Shown one piece after another: positions 7,354-15,830 of a stretch of 64,000 nt of DNA (within the stretch, counting starts at the first letter, position 1; the number at the start of each line of letters is the position of its first letter). Source of the stretch: BCD1 sp965230565 (lineage in GTDB: Bacteria > Bacteroidota > Bacteroidia > Chitinophagales > Saprospiraceae). The stretch covers positions 2,232,001-2,296,000 of the forward strand of contig CBDDLH010000016.1 in assembly GCA_965230565.1 (NCBI GenBank), given 5' to 3'. Both the position numbers and the translations under genes were made by a program. The notes under the pieces are model-generated. The model saw only the letters and a list, made by a program, of their open reading frames with translations. It ran no database searches and was not told the DNA's origin.

Positions 7354-8568
7354 CTATCCAAACAACTTCTTCAAACTCACCTTCTGACCAGTAGTCACAT
7401 TTTCGTTTTTAAATACTTTAGAAGCCAGCCAAAGTGCCAAAGAAGCATAAACGACCACCGAAGCTGCCACGGTGCCAATCAATACAATGTCGTAAGTTCC
7501 CTTGAGCACAGCTCCCAGTGCGAGAGCAATATTCAACATCGGGATCATTGCGGTGCTCATGGTCAGTTCCATCCCCGGCATTTGTGAAAGTACTGCGGGA
7601 ATGATAACCACCATCATCAACGGGGATACATAACTTTGAGCTTCTTTATAAGAATTGGCCAATTGAACAACCGCCAAAGTTAACGCCGCCAGGAAAATCG
7701 TCGTAAGAAAAACAATGAGCCCGATCCACAACCATCCCTGAGTAGAAATGCTTATTGCAAAGGTTCCCATAGCATCAGCTCCTCCAATCAATCGTACCTG
7801 GATGAGCATAGCGACCATCAAACTCAATACATTCATCAAAGCTGAAACTAAGCCTACACTAAATACTGCCAGAAATTTTCCGGCAATGATTTCCGGAACA
7901 TGGATGGGAGCGGTAAAAAGGCTTTGAAGCGTCTTTCTTTCCTTTTCTCCGGAAGTGATATCAATGGCAATGTAGATACAACCGACAAAAATGAATATCA
8001 ACAAAAGCATGGGCAGGAATGATCCCAATATCTTTCCGGCTATTTGTTCATCAGATGCCATATTGACCTCTTCCAAAATGACAGGATCAATAAATTCCGG
8101 CGGTAGTTCTTGCTGTGCGAGACGTTGTTGCACCACTTGCTCCTCATAGGCTTTAATTGCACCTACCACCTGATGTTTTCTGGCATTCAACAGATCCTTT
8201 GATTCATCAAAATAAATAGCAATGCTCAGATCTCCACTGGTATCCGCTTTCTGATCAATTTGCACTCCAATGGCACTCGACATGGTATCGATCATCTCCT
8301 TTGTAAAACTCAGAGGTTCCACTTCGAGATTAGGCATAGCTTCCAGGGTTTTCACCAAAGGTAAATCAGCTGATTCCGGATTGACCAGCAAAGTAACTTT
8401 GTCATCCCTTATTTTTTCCTGCTGATTCTGCCCGACTTTTCCGATTAGGGTGAACAACACAGGATAGGTAAAAAAGGGTAATAAAATGATCAGATAGATC
8501 ATACGCTTATCGCGAAGGACCTCCCTTAGTTCTTTTTTGAATATGGTTGAAATGATATTATTTCTCAT
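7354..8568 (-). CDS. ABC transporter permease, NatB/ABC-2 type
   Basis: Membrane subunit of an ABC exporter, 404 residues. One transmembrane helix sits near the N-terminus (about 22-40, LIILLPFFTYPVLFTLIG). A large extracytoplasmic domain follows (about 45-175), then five or six helices from about 180 to 385. The segment DITSGEKERKTLQSLFTAPI after the second helix is the typical cytoplasmic loop of ABC-2/NatB permeases. The matching ATPase is encoded just upstream at 8848-9579 on the same strand, so together they probably make an Na+ or small-molecule exporter; the substrate cannot be read from sequence. The leader between the two genes contains a 17-bp tandem repeat ending close to the start codon. 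Confidence 0.9.
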   Translation of the reverse strand: MRNNIISTIFKKELREVLRDKRMIYLIILLPFFTYPVLFTLIGKVGQNQQEKIRDDKVTLLVNPESADLPLVKTLEAMPNLEVEPLSFTKEMIDTMSSAIGVQIDQKADTSGDLSIAIYFDESKDLLNARKHQVVGAIKAYEEQVVQQRLAQQELPPEFIDPVILEEVNMASDEQIAGKILGSFLPMLLLIFIFVGCIYIAIDITSGEKERKTLQSLFTAPIHVPEIIAGKFLAVFSVGLVSALMNVLSLMVAMLIQVRLIGGADAMGTFAISISTQGWLWIGLIVFLTTIFLAALTLAVVQLANSYKEAQSYVSPLMMVVIIPAVLSQMPGMELTMSTAMIPMLNIALALGAVLKGTYDIVLIGTVAASVVVYASLALWLASKVFKNENVTTGQKVSLKKLFG

Positions 8569-8580
8569 GTGTGGTTAATG

Positions 8581-8644
8581 TTTGATGTGGTTTGATGTTT
8601 GATGTGGTTTGATGTTTGATGTGGTTTGATGTTTGATGTGGTTT
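8581..8644 (-). repeat. 17-bp tandem repeat in the permease gene leader
   Basis: TTTGATGTGGTTTGATG repeated 3.8 times without mismatch, ending 12 bp upstream of the permease start codon. On the sense strand it reads CATCAAACCACATCAAA. The related string ACATCAAACCAC occurs in the leader of the MoxR gene (20130-20205). Confidence 0.92.
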
Positions 8645-8847
8645 AACTTGGTGACATGGTTTCAGATATTCTTCGGGTACAAAATTTTTTACCACAGGGG
8701 GCCCAAAGGTCGCGGAGATTAGTCTGAAATAACTATGAAACGATCTGATTCCTTCGACAAGGTCCCGGCACTGCGTGCACGCGGATCTATGATGTCGCCA
8801 TTCCATTCTCTTGGCCTGGGCAAAGGCAAAACCTTGCTTAATTTTCT

Positions 8848-9579
8848 TTATGCCTCTGTTACCAGGTTGAAAAATGCATCAGCGAGGTTCTCCCGCTGGG
8901 TGATGTTTTTAGCTTCCTCCATGGTACCGTAATGCTTTAACCTGCCTTCGTGGATGATGGCGATCCTATCACAAAGTCTTTCGACTTCATTGAGATGGTG
9001 GGTGGAAAAGATGACTGTTTTGCCTTCCTCCTTGGCCATTTTACGGATAAACTGCAGGATAAATTCGCTGGCCATGATATCCAGACCTGTGGTGGGTTCG
9101 TCGAGGATCACTACCTGGGGATCATGTACAAGAGTACGGACGATGGATACTCGCTGTTTCTGCCCTGTTGACAACTTTTCACAATAACGATCTTTGAACT
9201 CATTGATGCCAAAAACTTCCGCCAGATGGTTGACTCGATCATTGAGTTCTTTTTCCGGTACTTCGTATAAATTTCCGAAATACTTAAGCAGTTCCAGTGG
9301 TTTCAGCCTCCGGTAAAGATCCATTTCTCCTGTCAGGAACCCCAGAGATTTACGAGCTTCTATCTTTTGATTTGACATGGAATGCCCATTGATGAATGCC
9401 TCTCCGGAGGAGGGCGTCAACAATCCGGACAACATTCTCAGGGTTGTGGTTTTTCCGGCACCATTAGGACCGAGCAAACCAAAAATCTCTCCGGCCTTTA
9501 CTTCAAAACTAAGGTCATCTACTGCCCGGAGCTCTTCAAAATCTTTGGTGAGATTTCGCGCCTCGATTTGTACTTGCAT
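8848..9579 (-). CDS. ABC transporter ATP-binding protein, NatA-like
   Basis: Nucleotide-binding subunit of the exporter whose permease is at 7354-8568. In 243 residues it carries Walker A (GPNGAGKTTT, about 35-44), the Q-loop region (GFLTGEMDLYRRL), the ABC signature (LSTGQKQRV, about 137-145), Walker B with the catalytic Glu (VVILDEPTTGLD, about 156-167) and the H-loop His (FSTHHLNE). Length is normal for a NatA/CcmA-type ATPase that drives drug or ion export. Gene order ATPase then permease, with 279 bp between them, suggests one transcription unit. Confidence 0.94.
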   Translation of the reverse strand: MQVQIEARNLTKDFEELRAVDDLSFEVKAGEIFGLLGPNGAGKTTTLRMLSGLLTPSSGEAFINGHSMSNQKIEARKSLGFLTGEMDLYRRLKPLELLKYFGNLYEVPEKELNDRVNHLAEVFGINEFKDRYCEKLSTGQKQRVSIVRTLVHDPQVVILDEPTTGLDIMASEFILQFIRKMAKEEGKTVIFSTHHLNEVERLCDRIAIIHEGRLKHYGTMEEAKNITQRENLADAFFNLVTEA

Positions 9580-9809
9580 AAAATTGGAATTTTGTTTGGT
9601 AAATTCTTTTCGATTATCAATTGGTTAACTGAAGTTGAAAACTGAGTCATGTATTCCACTCAATCAAATCGACAAGATATTTTTGTTTCTGCTAAAGTAT
9701 TTTTTTAACGGATCAAACAGATTAATTATCGACAAACCATATGATTAATTTGATGGGCTGTAGGTCAATTAGCTTTAGGTTTTTATTTTTACGCCCAAAA
9801 TATACCACT

Positions 9810-10862
9810 ATGCAAAGAAGACAATTTGGAAAGAAAATAGCAGCGGCCCTGATCGCCGGCAGTTTCCTGAATCCAGGACAGGTTTTTGCATCCAGCACCC
9901 AAAAGAAATACAAAAAAGGGCTCAAACCTAAAAAACTCAAAAAAGGAGATACCATTGGGATGATCACTCCCGGAAGTTACATTTCTGATGAAGCGCTGGA
10001 AAAGGCGGTTACCAATGTAGAATCTTTGGGCTTCAAAGTAAAACTTTCTAAAAATATTCGTGCCAAACGAGGTTTTAATGCGGGGACTGATCTGGAGCGA
10101 CTGCTTGACCTGCACACCATGTTTACCGATGATCAGGTGGCCGGCATCTGGTGTGCCCGTGGCGGTTATGGGTGTACGCGTCTATTGCCATATATTAATT
10201 ACAACCTTATCAAAAAACATCCAAAAGCCTTTATTGGCTACAGCGATGTTACTTCTTTGCTCAATGCGTTTTATTTAAAAACCGATTTGGTTGGATTTCA
10301 CGGACCGGTTGGTGCTTCTGATTTCACCGATTACACCAAGGAAAACCTGTTGGCAGTATTGGTGGAAGGCAAAGAGAATCATATAATCCAGCTTTCCGAA
10401 AACAATCAATCCAACGAAGACCCCGCTTTTAAAGCCCGGCAGATCCGCTATGGAAAGGTAGAGGGCACATTGATCGGCGGTAATCTTTCCCTGCTTGCTT
10501 CCATGGCCGGAACCGAGTGGGAGCCTGACTACAAGGATGCCATCACTTTTATTGAAGACATAGGTGAAAAACCTTACCGGGTGGACCGTATGTTAACTCA
10601 ATTAAGACAAAGTGGCAACTTCAAGGAATCAGCTGCTATTGCCTACGGTATTTTTAATGATTGCGCTGCTCCGGAAGATGAAGATTCCCTAACGCTCTTC
10701 GAAACCATTAACGACAGGACTAACGATCTCAGGATCCCTGCGTTTTATGGTTTATCTTTTGGTCATATTAAAGATCAGGTTACTTTACCGGTTGGGATAA
10801 AAGCAGAACTGGATACGCGACTTTCTACGCTGACACTGCTGGAGAGTGCTGTGGAGGATTAG
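9810..10862 (+). CDS. LD-carboxypeptidase, peptidase family S66
   Basis: Serine peptidase that removes the terminal D-alanine from peptidoglycan tetrapeptides during cell-wall recycling (LdcA type). 350 residues from the ATG at 9810. The N-terminus carries a twin-arginine-like signal (RRQFGKK followed by a hydrophobic AAALIAGSFL), so export before acting on murein is likely. S66 motifs are visible: GDTIGMITPGS near the start of the mature protein, GIWCARGGYGCTRLLPYI, and FIGYSDVTSLLNAF, which carries the nucleophile region, then GGNLSLLAS and EDIGEKPYRVDRML. The longer frame from 9741 uses a non-coding leader and is rejected. The gene stands alone between the divergent ABC ATPase gene and GAPDH. 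Confidence 0.92.
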   Translation: MQRRQFGKKIAAALIAGSFLNPGQVFASSTQKKYKKGLKPKKLKKGDTIGMITPGSYISDEALEKAVTNVESLGFKVKLSKNIRAKRGFNAGTDLERLLDLHTMFTDDQVAGIWCARGGYGCTRLLPYINYNLIKKHPKAFIGYSDVTSLLNAFYLKTDLVGFHGPVGASDFTDYTKENLLAVLVEGKENHIIQLSENNQSNEDPAFKARQIRYGKVEGTLIGGNLSLLASMAGTEWEPDYKDAITFIEDIGEKPYRVDRMLTQLRQSGNFKESAAIAYGIFNDCAAPEDEDSLTLFETINDRTNDLRIPAFYGLSFGHIKDQVTLPVGIKAELDTRLSTLTLLESAVED

Positions 10863-11008
10863 AGGCTTTTGAGGGCGTGGAGAGTTGTATCGCAGAGTTC
10901 CGCGAAGGAGCTCTTGGCGCCCTCAAAAAACGATTCTCGACCCCCCCAACATCAAACCACTTTTCCAAAAAAAATTCTTTTTTTCACCCATAAACAAAGA
11001 ATCCTCCT

Positions 11009-11016
11009 TACTTTTG
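11009..11016 (+). promoter_or_regulatory. -7 box for GAPDH
   Basis: TACTTTTG, exact match to TAnnTTTG, 35 bp upstream of the ATG at 11051. Confidence 0.55.
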
Positions 11017-11050
11017 CGGCGAATTTCAGTTCCTAACCAAATTTATTGTC

Positions 11051-12511
11051 ATGCCACAAGCAAATCTTCATGTAGAAACCTACCATGATGAACTGGAAGA
11101 TTATATGGATCGCAAGAAAGCAGCCGTTGATCTTCAGACCTACATCGGTAAATTACTCGTTCACAAACAAGTCGAACTCGTACTTTTCAGAAATCAGCTG
11201 ACGGACATTACCATTAGTGCGCTTCTCAGATTGCATAATTATGCTCAAAAAGTGGTCGATAGAGCCATAAGCGTCTTTGACTCTTCGGCGCTGGCCAAAG
11301 ACATTTTTGAAATGGAAGTCGGGCCTTCCAAAATTGACATCGGACTTCTGGCCAACGAATGGGCCAATGAAAAAGACAACTACGCCAGCCGCAGGGATTT
11401 CCTCAACGATAAGCTCAACCACTGCCTGATCGAAAACAGCCATCCATTTGAACCAAGAGATGTGGTGCTTTTCGGATTTGGTCGTATCGGAAGGCTTGCT
11501 GCACGCGAATTGATCAAACAAGGCGTAGGTCAGCAATTGAGACTCAAAGCCATCGTTTTGCGTAGTGTTGATGAAAAATCTATCAAGAAAAGAGCTGCCT
11601 TATTTGAAAATGATTCGGTACATGGCAAGTTCAAAGGAACTGTTGAGATCGACTATGAGAACATGTGTCTGTTGATCAATGGACAAAGAATTCATGTGAT
11701 CGGCACCAAAGATCCATCATCAGTGGATTATACAGCTTATGGTATTAAAAATGCCCTTGTCATTGACAATACAGGGGTTTACCGTGATGCGGAAGCTTTA
11801 AGCATCCACACCAAAGCAGAAGGTGCTGAACTGGCTCTACTGACAGCTCCGGGAGCCGGAATGCCAAACATCGTTTACGGTATCAATCACAAAGAGCTGG
11901 ACAGAGACAATACAACATTGTACTCTGCTGCCAGTTGCACCACCAACGCCATCAGCCCGATCCTCAAAGTGATCAACGATAAATTTGGTGTAGTTAAAGG
12001 TCATGTGGAAACTATCCATGCCTATACCAACGACCAGAACCTGCTCGACAACATGCATAATAAACCGAGAAGGGGACGTTCCGCTGCCATCAATATGGTC
12101 ATCACTTCAACGGGGGCAGGCAAGGCAGTTTCTAAGGTAATTCCTGATTTGGACGGCAAACTGACCGCCAATGCCGTGAGGGTACCAACCCCTAATGGTT
12201 CTTTGGCTATCCTCAATCTGGACATTGATAAAACTGTAACGCGGGACGAGGTGCTGGCAACGGTTAAAGAGGCCGCTTTGAAAGGTTCTCTTGTCAACCA
12301 GATCTATTATTCCATCAATGAGGAGTTGGTTTCCAACGACATTATCGGTAATGATTGTGCTGCTGTTTTCGACAGCCCTGCCACCGTTGTAGCTCCTTCC
12401 GGCAAGAATATAATCTTGTATGTTTGGTATGATAACGAATTCGGGTATACCAAGCAGGTGATCCGCCTGGCGAAGTATATTGCCAAGGTTGGACGGAATA
12501 TTTATTACTAG
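11051..12511 (+). CDS. gap: Glyceraldehyde-3-phosphate dehydrogenase, long form
   Basis: Glycolytic oxidation and phosphorylation of glyceraldehyde 3-phosphate with NAD(P). At 486 residues it is about 150 longer than the classical enzyme. The first 135 residues are a mostly helical extension that is not part of the usual fold. The Rossmann domain then begins with VVLFGFGRIGRLAA (about 136-149), the catalytic Cys296 is in ASCTTNAI, and the C-terminal part shows RVPTPNGSLAIL and WYDNEFGYTKQVIRL. Long GAPDHs of this architecture are known in Bacteroidota, and the extension is presumably regulatory or structural (inference). A promoter-like TACTTTTG precedes it and a large imperfect hairpin follows the stop. 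Confidence 0.95.
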   Translation: MPQANLHVETYHDELEDYMDRKKAAVDLQTYIGKLLVHKQVELVLFRNQLTDITISALLRLHNYAQKVVDRAISVFDSSALAKDIFEMEVGPSKIDIGLLANEWANEKDNYASRRDFLNDKLNHCLIENSHPFEPRDVVLFGFGRIGRLAARELIKQGVGQQLRLKAIVLRSVDEKSIKKRAALFENDSVHGKFKGTVEIDYENMCLLINGQRIHVIGTKDPSSVDYTAYGIKNALVIDNTGVYRDAEALSIHTKAEGAELALLTAPGAGMPNIVYGINHKELDRDNTTLYSAASCTTNAISPILKVINDKFGVVKGHVETIHAYTNDQNLLDNMHNKPRRGRSAAINMVITSTGAGKAVSKVIPDLDGKLTANAVRVPTPNGSLAILNLDIDKTVTRDEVLATVKEAALKGSLVNQIYYSINEELVSNDIIGNDCAAVFDSPATVVAPSGKNIILYVWYDNEFGYTKQVIRLAKYIAKVGRNIYY

Positions 12512-12514
12512 AGA

Positions 12515-12602
12515 TTTTAACCGCAAGGTTCGCCATGGAAGCGCAAAGAATACCAGGTATTTATTTGCGAACTTTGCGCTTCTATTGCGCCTTTGCGGTT
12601 AA
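12515..12602. terminator. Large imperfect hairpin between convergent gap and gldB
   Basis: TTTTAACCGCAAGG at the left pairs with CCTTTGCGGTTAAA at the right, and inside it GAAGCGCAAAG pairs with CTTTGCGCTTC around AATACCAGGTATT, itself a small palindrome. It lies between two convergent genes, so it can serve as a bidirectional terminator. Its arms are built from CGCAAAG-type units like those at about 26510-26550, so it may have arisen from an interspersed repeat. Confidence 0.6.
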
Positions 12603-12618
12603 ACCTCTCTCCTACTCA

Positions 12619-13662
12619 TCAACGTCTCGGCTTATACTTCGACCTTTCCAGCAACGCCTGGGCATCCCTCAATTCAATGAGTTCATACATCGTCGTCTGA
12701 GGATTCAGGCGCATATATTTTCTGACGATCTGCCATCCCAGCCAGTTGGCCGTCCTGCCCGGAGCTTCCACCGGCATACCGGGAGAGTTGGGACTTGGAG
12801 AAACATATTTTTTGATCAATCCCCAATCTGTAGAATACAACAGGTCTTCGGAAAGGAAAAATGCCCACATATCATACTCGTTATCATTTAACCATTCTAC
12901 CTGAGTATCGGTCATTTCCAGTTTGATACTATCAGCGGTGTATGGGAATAAATGATCCATGATATAGAGTTTCTTGCCATTGTGAATCATGATATCCAAC
13001 AAACGGCCTGTGGCAGGTTCATCCCCGCAGAGATCCTCTACCAGGGGCTTCAGGGCTTTTGTGGTCAAATGCTCCGGCGTAAATGTCCTGGTCAGGTAAT
13101 TGGAAAACGACGGATGCCCCTGATTATACTGAAAATACGGGTAATCCGCTCCCAGGTAAAAATCCAGGCCAACAGCCAGAGAGTTATCCCCATAAATGAA
13201 AGCAGCATATCCATATTCGGAAATAAAGGTGGTGATGTCAGGTACCTCCAGATCCGGAAAATAATGCTTAAAATATTTAAATGCCTGTTCAAATTCCTTT
13301 TCCTGAACACTCATATCGTCATAAATCACCATGCAGGTATCGTACAGGTGCCTGATCGCAGGAAAGGTCAAAAACCCTTTCATAAATGCTTCGTGTCCCT
13401 CAGGAGCCACCCTCGGATTTTTGGAACTGACGACATTCTCAAAGAAAATCGCACTAAAATCCGGATATTTTTCTTCAAGAGCACTAAGTCCCGGACTTAA
13501 ATTATTGGTATCAATGGCAAACAGGTCTTTTTCAAACCGGTGAAGATCCACCTTTACGTCAATACCAGAAACATCGGGTACTTCCTCTTTGTACTCTTTG
13601 GTACAGGCGTTGAAAAGCATTACAATAAAAACAAAATAAAACCAGTTCTTTTTAAAACTCAT
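12619..13662 (-). CDS. gldB: Gliding motility lipoprotein GldB
   Basis: Lipid-anchored protein required for gliding and linked to type IX secretion in Bacteroidota. 347 residues from the ATG at 13662. A signal peptide with lipobox (FIVMLFNAC, Cys about residue 20) is followed by the conserved opening region DVKVDLHRFEKDLFAID. Later come the aromatic-rich segments DFYLGADYPYF and the ending NPQTTMYELIELRDAQALLERSKYKPRR, which agrees with GldB as I recall it. The open frame upstream to 13740 overlaps the divergent promoter region and is rejected as start. The divergent neighbour is a PorT-like barrel and then nadC. Confidence 0.88.
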   Translation of the reverse strand: MSFKKNWFYFVFIVMLFNACTKEYKEEVPDVSGIDVKVDLHRFEKDLFAIDTNNLSPGLSALEEKYPDFSAIFFENVVSSKNPRVAPEGHEAFMKGFLTFPAIRHLYDTCMVIYDDMSVQEKEFEQAFKYFKHYFPDLEVPDITTFISEYGYAAFIYGDNSLAVGLDFYLGADYPYFQYNQGHPSFSNYLTRTFTPEHLTTKALKPLVEDLCGDEPATGRLLDIMIHNGKKLYIMDHLFPYTADSIKLEMTDTQVEWLNDNEYDMWAFFLSEDLLYSTDWGLIKKYVSPSPNSPGMPVEAPGRTANWLGWQIVRKYMRLNPQTTMYELIELRDAQALLERSKYKPRR

Positions 13663-13695
13663 TGTATAATTCGTATGATTTTTAGATTCAAGAAT

Positions 13696-13703
13696 TAACT
13701 TTG
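13696..13703 (+). promoter_or_regulatory. -7 box for the PorT-like gene
   Basis: TAACTTTG, exact TAnnTTTG match, 62 bp upstream of the ATG at 13765. Confidence 0.5.
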
Positions 13704-13764
13704 CAGCGTTTATTTTAGTACAGAAGTTGCAATTAAACAACTTCTACAAAAAAACTAACAGACC

Positions 13765-14496
13765 ATGAAGAAAATTGTAATGTTGGCCTTCATTTTTTTA
13801 TTTGTTCAAGCCATCTATGCTCAGGGAGACATCAGGTTTGGTTTTCAATTATCACCAGCCGTTTCCTGGTTAGATACTGACCACAGCAAAATTAATTCCA
13901 GTGGTCCGAATATTGGTCTGAAATTAGGCCTCAACGGTGAGTACTATTTCAGAGATAATTATGCCATCTCAAGTGGCATTGGTTTCCATTTTAATGCAGG
14001 GGGAACGCTCTTGCACCAATACGGTGGATTCTATTGGACAAGGACGGATCTTTTGGGAGGTCTGGACACCATGAGCATGAGCAACAACGTAAAATTAAAA
14101 TATTCCATTCAATACGTTGAAATTCCCATCGGTTTAAAAATGAGAACCAAGGAATTCGGATTTTTCAGATACTTTTTGGACCCTGCTATCACGCTCGGCT
14201 TTAAAACCCAGGCCAGAGGGGTAATCACTGATAGCGGCATCACCGGTGAGGAAGACGAAAAATACGACATTCGTAAAGAGGTTAACGGAATCAATGCCAC
14301 CTGGGGGCTTACCGGAGGTGCAGAATACAACCTAGGAGAGAACAGCACCCTGATTTTCGGGGCCGGTTTCCAGATTGGATTCACCGACCTGACGGATGAT
14401 AACGGAACTGTGTTCGATCCGGACAAAGGCAACCGCGATGAAGACTCCAAAGGTTTATTCAGAAGCATTGTTCTGAAAATGGGTGTAATGTTTTAA
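13765..14496 (+). CDS. Outer-membrane beta-barrel protein, PorT family
   Basis: 243 residues with a signal peptide (MKKIVMLAFIFLFVQAIYA, cleaved before QGD) and repeated amphipathic beta-strands (IRFGFQLSPAVSW, IGLKLGLNGEYYF, YAISSGIGFHFNAGG, YFLDPAITLGFKT, TLIFGAGFQIGFTDL), ending in a C-terminal aromatic residue (VLKMGVMF), as expected for an eight-stranded barrel inserted by BAM. Members of this family include PorT, needed for type IX secretion. Its position beside gldB fits a role in the same machinery, but family resemblance alone does not prove it. It is 29 bp upstream of nadC on the same strand, so probably co-transcribed. Confidence 0.82.
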   Translation: MKKIVMLAFIFLFVQAIYAQGDIRFGFQLSPAVSWLDTDHSKINSSGPNIGLKLGLNGEYYFRDNYAISSGIGFHFNAGGTLLHQYGGFYWTRTDLLGGLDTMSMSNNVKLKYSIQYVEIPIGLKMRTKEFGFFRYFLDPAITLGFKTQARGVITDSGITGEEDEKYDIRKEVNGINATWGLTGGAEYNLGENSTLIFGAGFQIGFTDLTDDNGTVFDPDKGNRDEDSKGLFRSIVLKMGVMF

Positions 14497-14525
14497 ACAA
14501 ATTAGCTATTAAGAATTTTTTTTCA

Positions 14526-15374
14526 ATGGATTTAAACGAAAAACTTGATGCCTTTATAGTAGAGGCGCTTAATGAAGATATTGGAAACGGGGATCATACT
14601 TCCCTGGCTTGTATTCCCGGGGATAAAAGAGATACCGCCCGTTTATTGATAAAAGATCCGGGCGTGGTTGCAGGAGTAGAAGTGGCCAGAAGGATTTTTG
14701 AAAAAGTTGATCCTACTGCCCGCTTTGAAATTTTTATTGAGGATGGTAGCGATGTTCATATAGGAGACGTGGTTTTCGAAGTGGAGTGCAATACTCAGGC
14801 TTTGCTAAAAGCGGAAAGACTTGCTTTGAATATTATGCAAAGAATGAGCGGTATTGCCACCCTGAGCAACAGGTTTAAATTTGAGGTGGAAGATTTACCG
14901 GTTGAATTACTGGATACCCGCAAGACCACGCCTCTCATCAGATTCCTGGAAAAATGGGCCGTCAAACTTGGAGGATGCACCAATTACCGCGATGGTCTCT
15001 ATGATCGTTTTATGATCAAGGACAACCATGTGGATGCCTGCGGCAGTATGGGAAAGGCTATTGAAAAAGTGCTCCAATACAAAAAAGACAACAACCTTGA
15101 TCTGGCTATAACCGTTGAAGTTCGAAATTTAGTAGAGTTGCACGAAGTGCTTCAAATAGGCAATATCGACCGGATCATGCTGGATAATTTTGAAATACCA
15201 CTCATGGTGGAAGCTGTGGAAACTATTGGTAAGCGATACGAGGTGGAAGCTTCCGGAGGCATGAATATCCATACCGTCCGTGAGGTTGCCAAAACCGGCG
15301 TTGATTTTATTTCTATTGGTGCACTGACACATTCCGCTACCAGCCTGGATATGAGTCTTAAGGTGGCCAAATAA
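14526..15374 (+). CDS. nadC: Nicotinate-nucleotide diphosphorylase (carboxylating)
   Basis: Quinolinate phosphoribosyltransferase of de novo NAD synthesis: quinolinate plus PRPP gives nicotinate mononucleotide and CO2. 282 residues, the normal length. Family markers include EDIGNGDHTSLA near the N-terminus, AERLALNIMQRMSGIAT, LDTRKTTPLIR (the PRPP/quinolinate site), KLGGCTNYRDGLYDRFMIKDNH, and near the end EASGGMNIHTVREVAKTGVDFISIGALTHS. The gene follows the PorT-like barrel by 29 bp and is closed by a strong terminator 12 bp downstream. Confidence 0.97.
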   Translation: MDLNEKLDAFIVEALNEDIGNGDHTSLACIPGDKRDTARLLIKDPGVVAGVEVARRIFEKVDPTARFEIFIEDGSDVHIGDVVFEVECNTQALLKAERLALNIMQRMSGIATLSNRFKFEVEDLPVELLDTRKTTPLIRFLEKWAVKLGGCTNYRDGLYDRFMIKDNHVDACGSMGKAIEKVLQYKKDNNLDLAITVEVRNLVELHEVLQIGNIDRIMLDNFEIPLMVEAVETIGKRYEVEASGGMNIHTVREVAKTGVDFISIGALTHSATSLDMSLKVAK

Positions 15375-15386
15375 CCTTTCTTTATC

Positions 15387-15430
15387 AAACCAAATGCTAT
15401 TTCTCCATGAAGTAGCATTTGGTTTAAAAA
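15387..15430 (+). terminator. Terminator after nadC
   Basis: AAACCAAATGCTA (15387-15399) and TAGCATTTGGTTT (15413-15425) form a perfect 13-bp stem followed by AAAAA on the plus strand. The flanking bases make it plausible in both directions. Confidence 0.8.
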
Positions 15431-15463
15431 GGGATGATAGTAAATCAAATCCCTATTCCCTTT

Positions 15464-15574
15464 CTATACTATTCCCGGGTAGTTCACTACAGTTACCCAT
15501 AATAATATTCCCAGAGCAGCGATCAATAACCAAAACCTGATATCCTTACTAAATCCTTTTCTCTTTGAGTGCAT
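15464..15574 (-). CDS. Small single-pass membrane protein, 36 residues
   Basis: ATG at 15574, TAG at 15464. The N-terminus is strongly basic (MHSKRKGFSKDIR). It is followed by one hydrophobic helix (FWLLIAALGILLWVTVV) and a short tail (NYPGIV). The basic-inside pattern predicts the N-terminus in the cytoplasm. It is too short for routine gene finding, but has a clear start, stop and a clean topology signal, in an otherwise empty 456-bp gap. I do not know a family for it. The rest of the gap (15575-15830) shows only AT-rich leader sequence for the TonB receptor. Confidence 0.55.
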   Translation of the reverse strand: MHSKRKGFSKDIRFWLLIAALGILLWVTVVNYPGIV

Positions 15575-15830
15575 ACGCTTCTTTTGTTGGTTTTTAAAAA
15601 ATTGAAGCTGATTTTAAACAACTTCACACACGCGGCAATCCAGCCCCGACACCTCAGGTCATCAGGTCAAAACCCTATGTTTATGGTTTACACAGGAAAA
15701 AAATAATTGCTAACTTGCGTTTGTAAGAAGGCAGGAGTTTTTTTTGATGCATTCCATAAGGATCAGCAAAAAACATCCCGGCACTATCTCTAATTCAAAA
15801 AGGATGCCAGTTTTTTAAAATTGGCTGCAA

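Noticed and set aside
8581..8644. CRISPR-like array
   Set aside because: Units are 17 bp with no spacers and no cas genes are near; it is a plain tandem repeat.
8558..8806. 82-residue minus-strand frame
   Set aside because: Its C-terminal half is a translation of the 17-bp tandem repeat and it overlaps the permease start.
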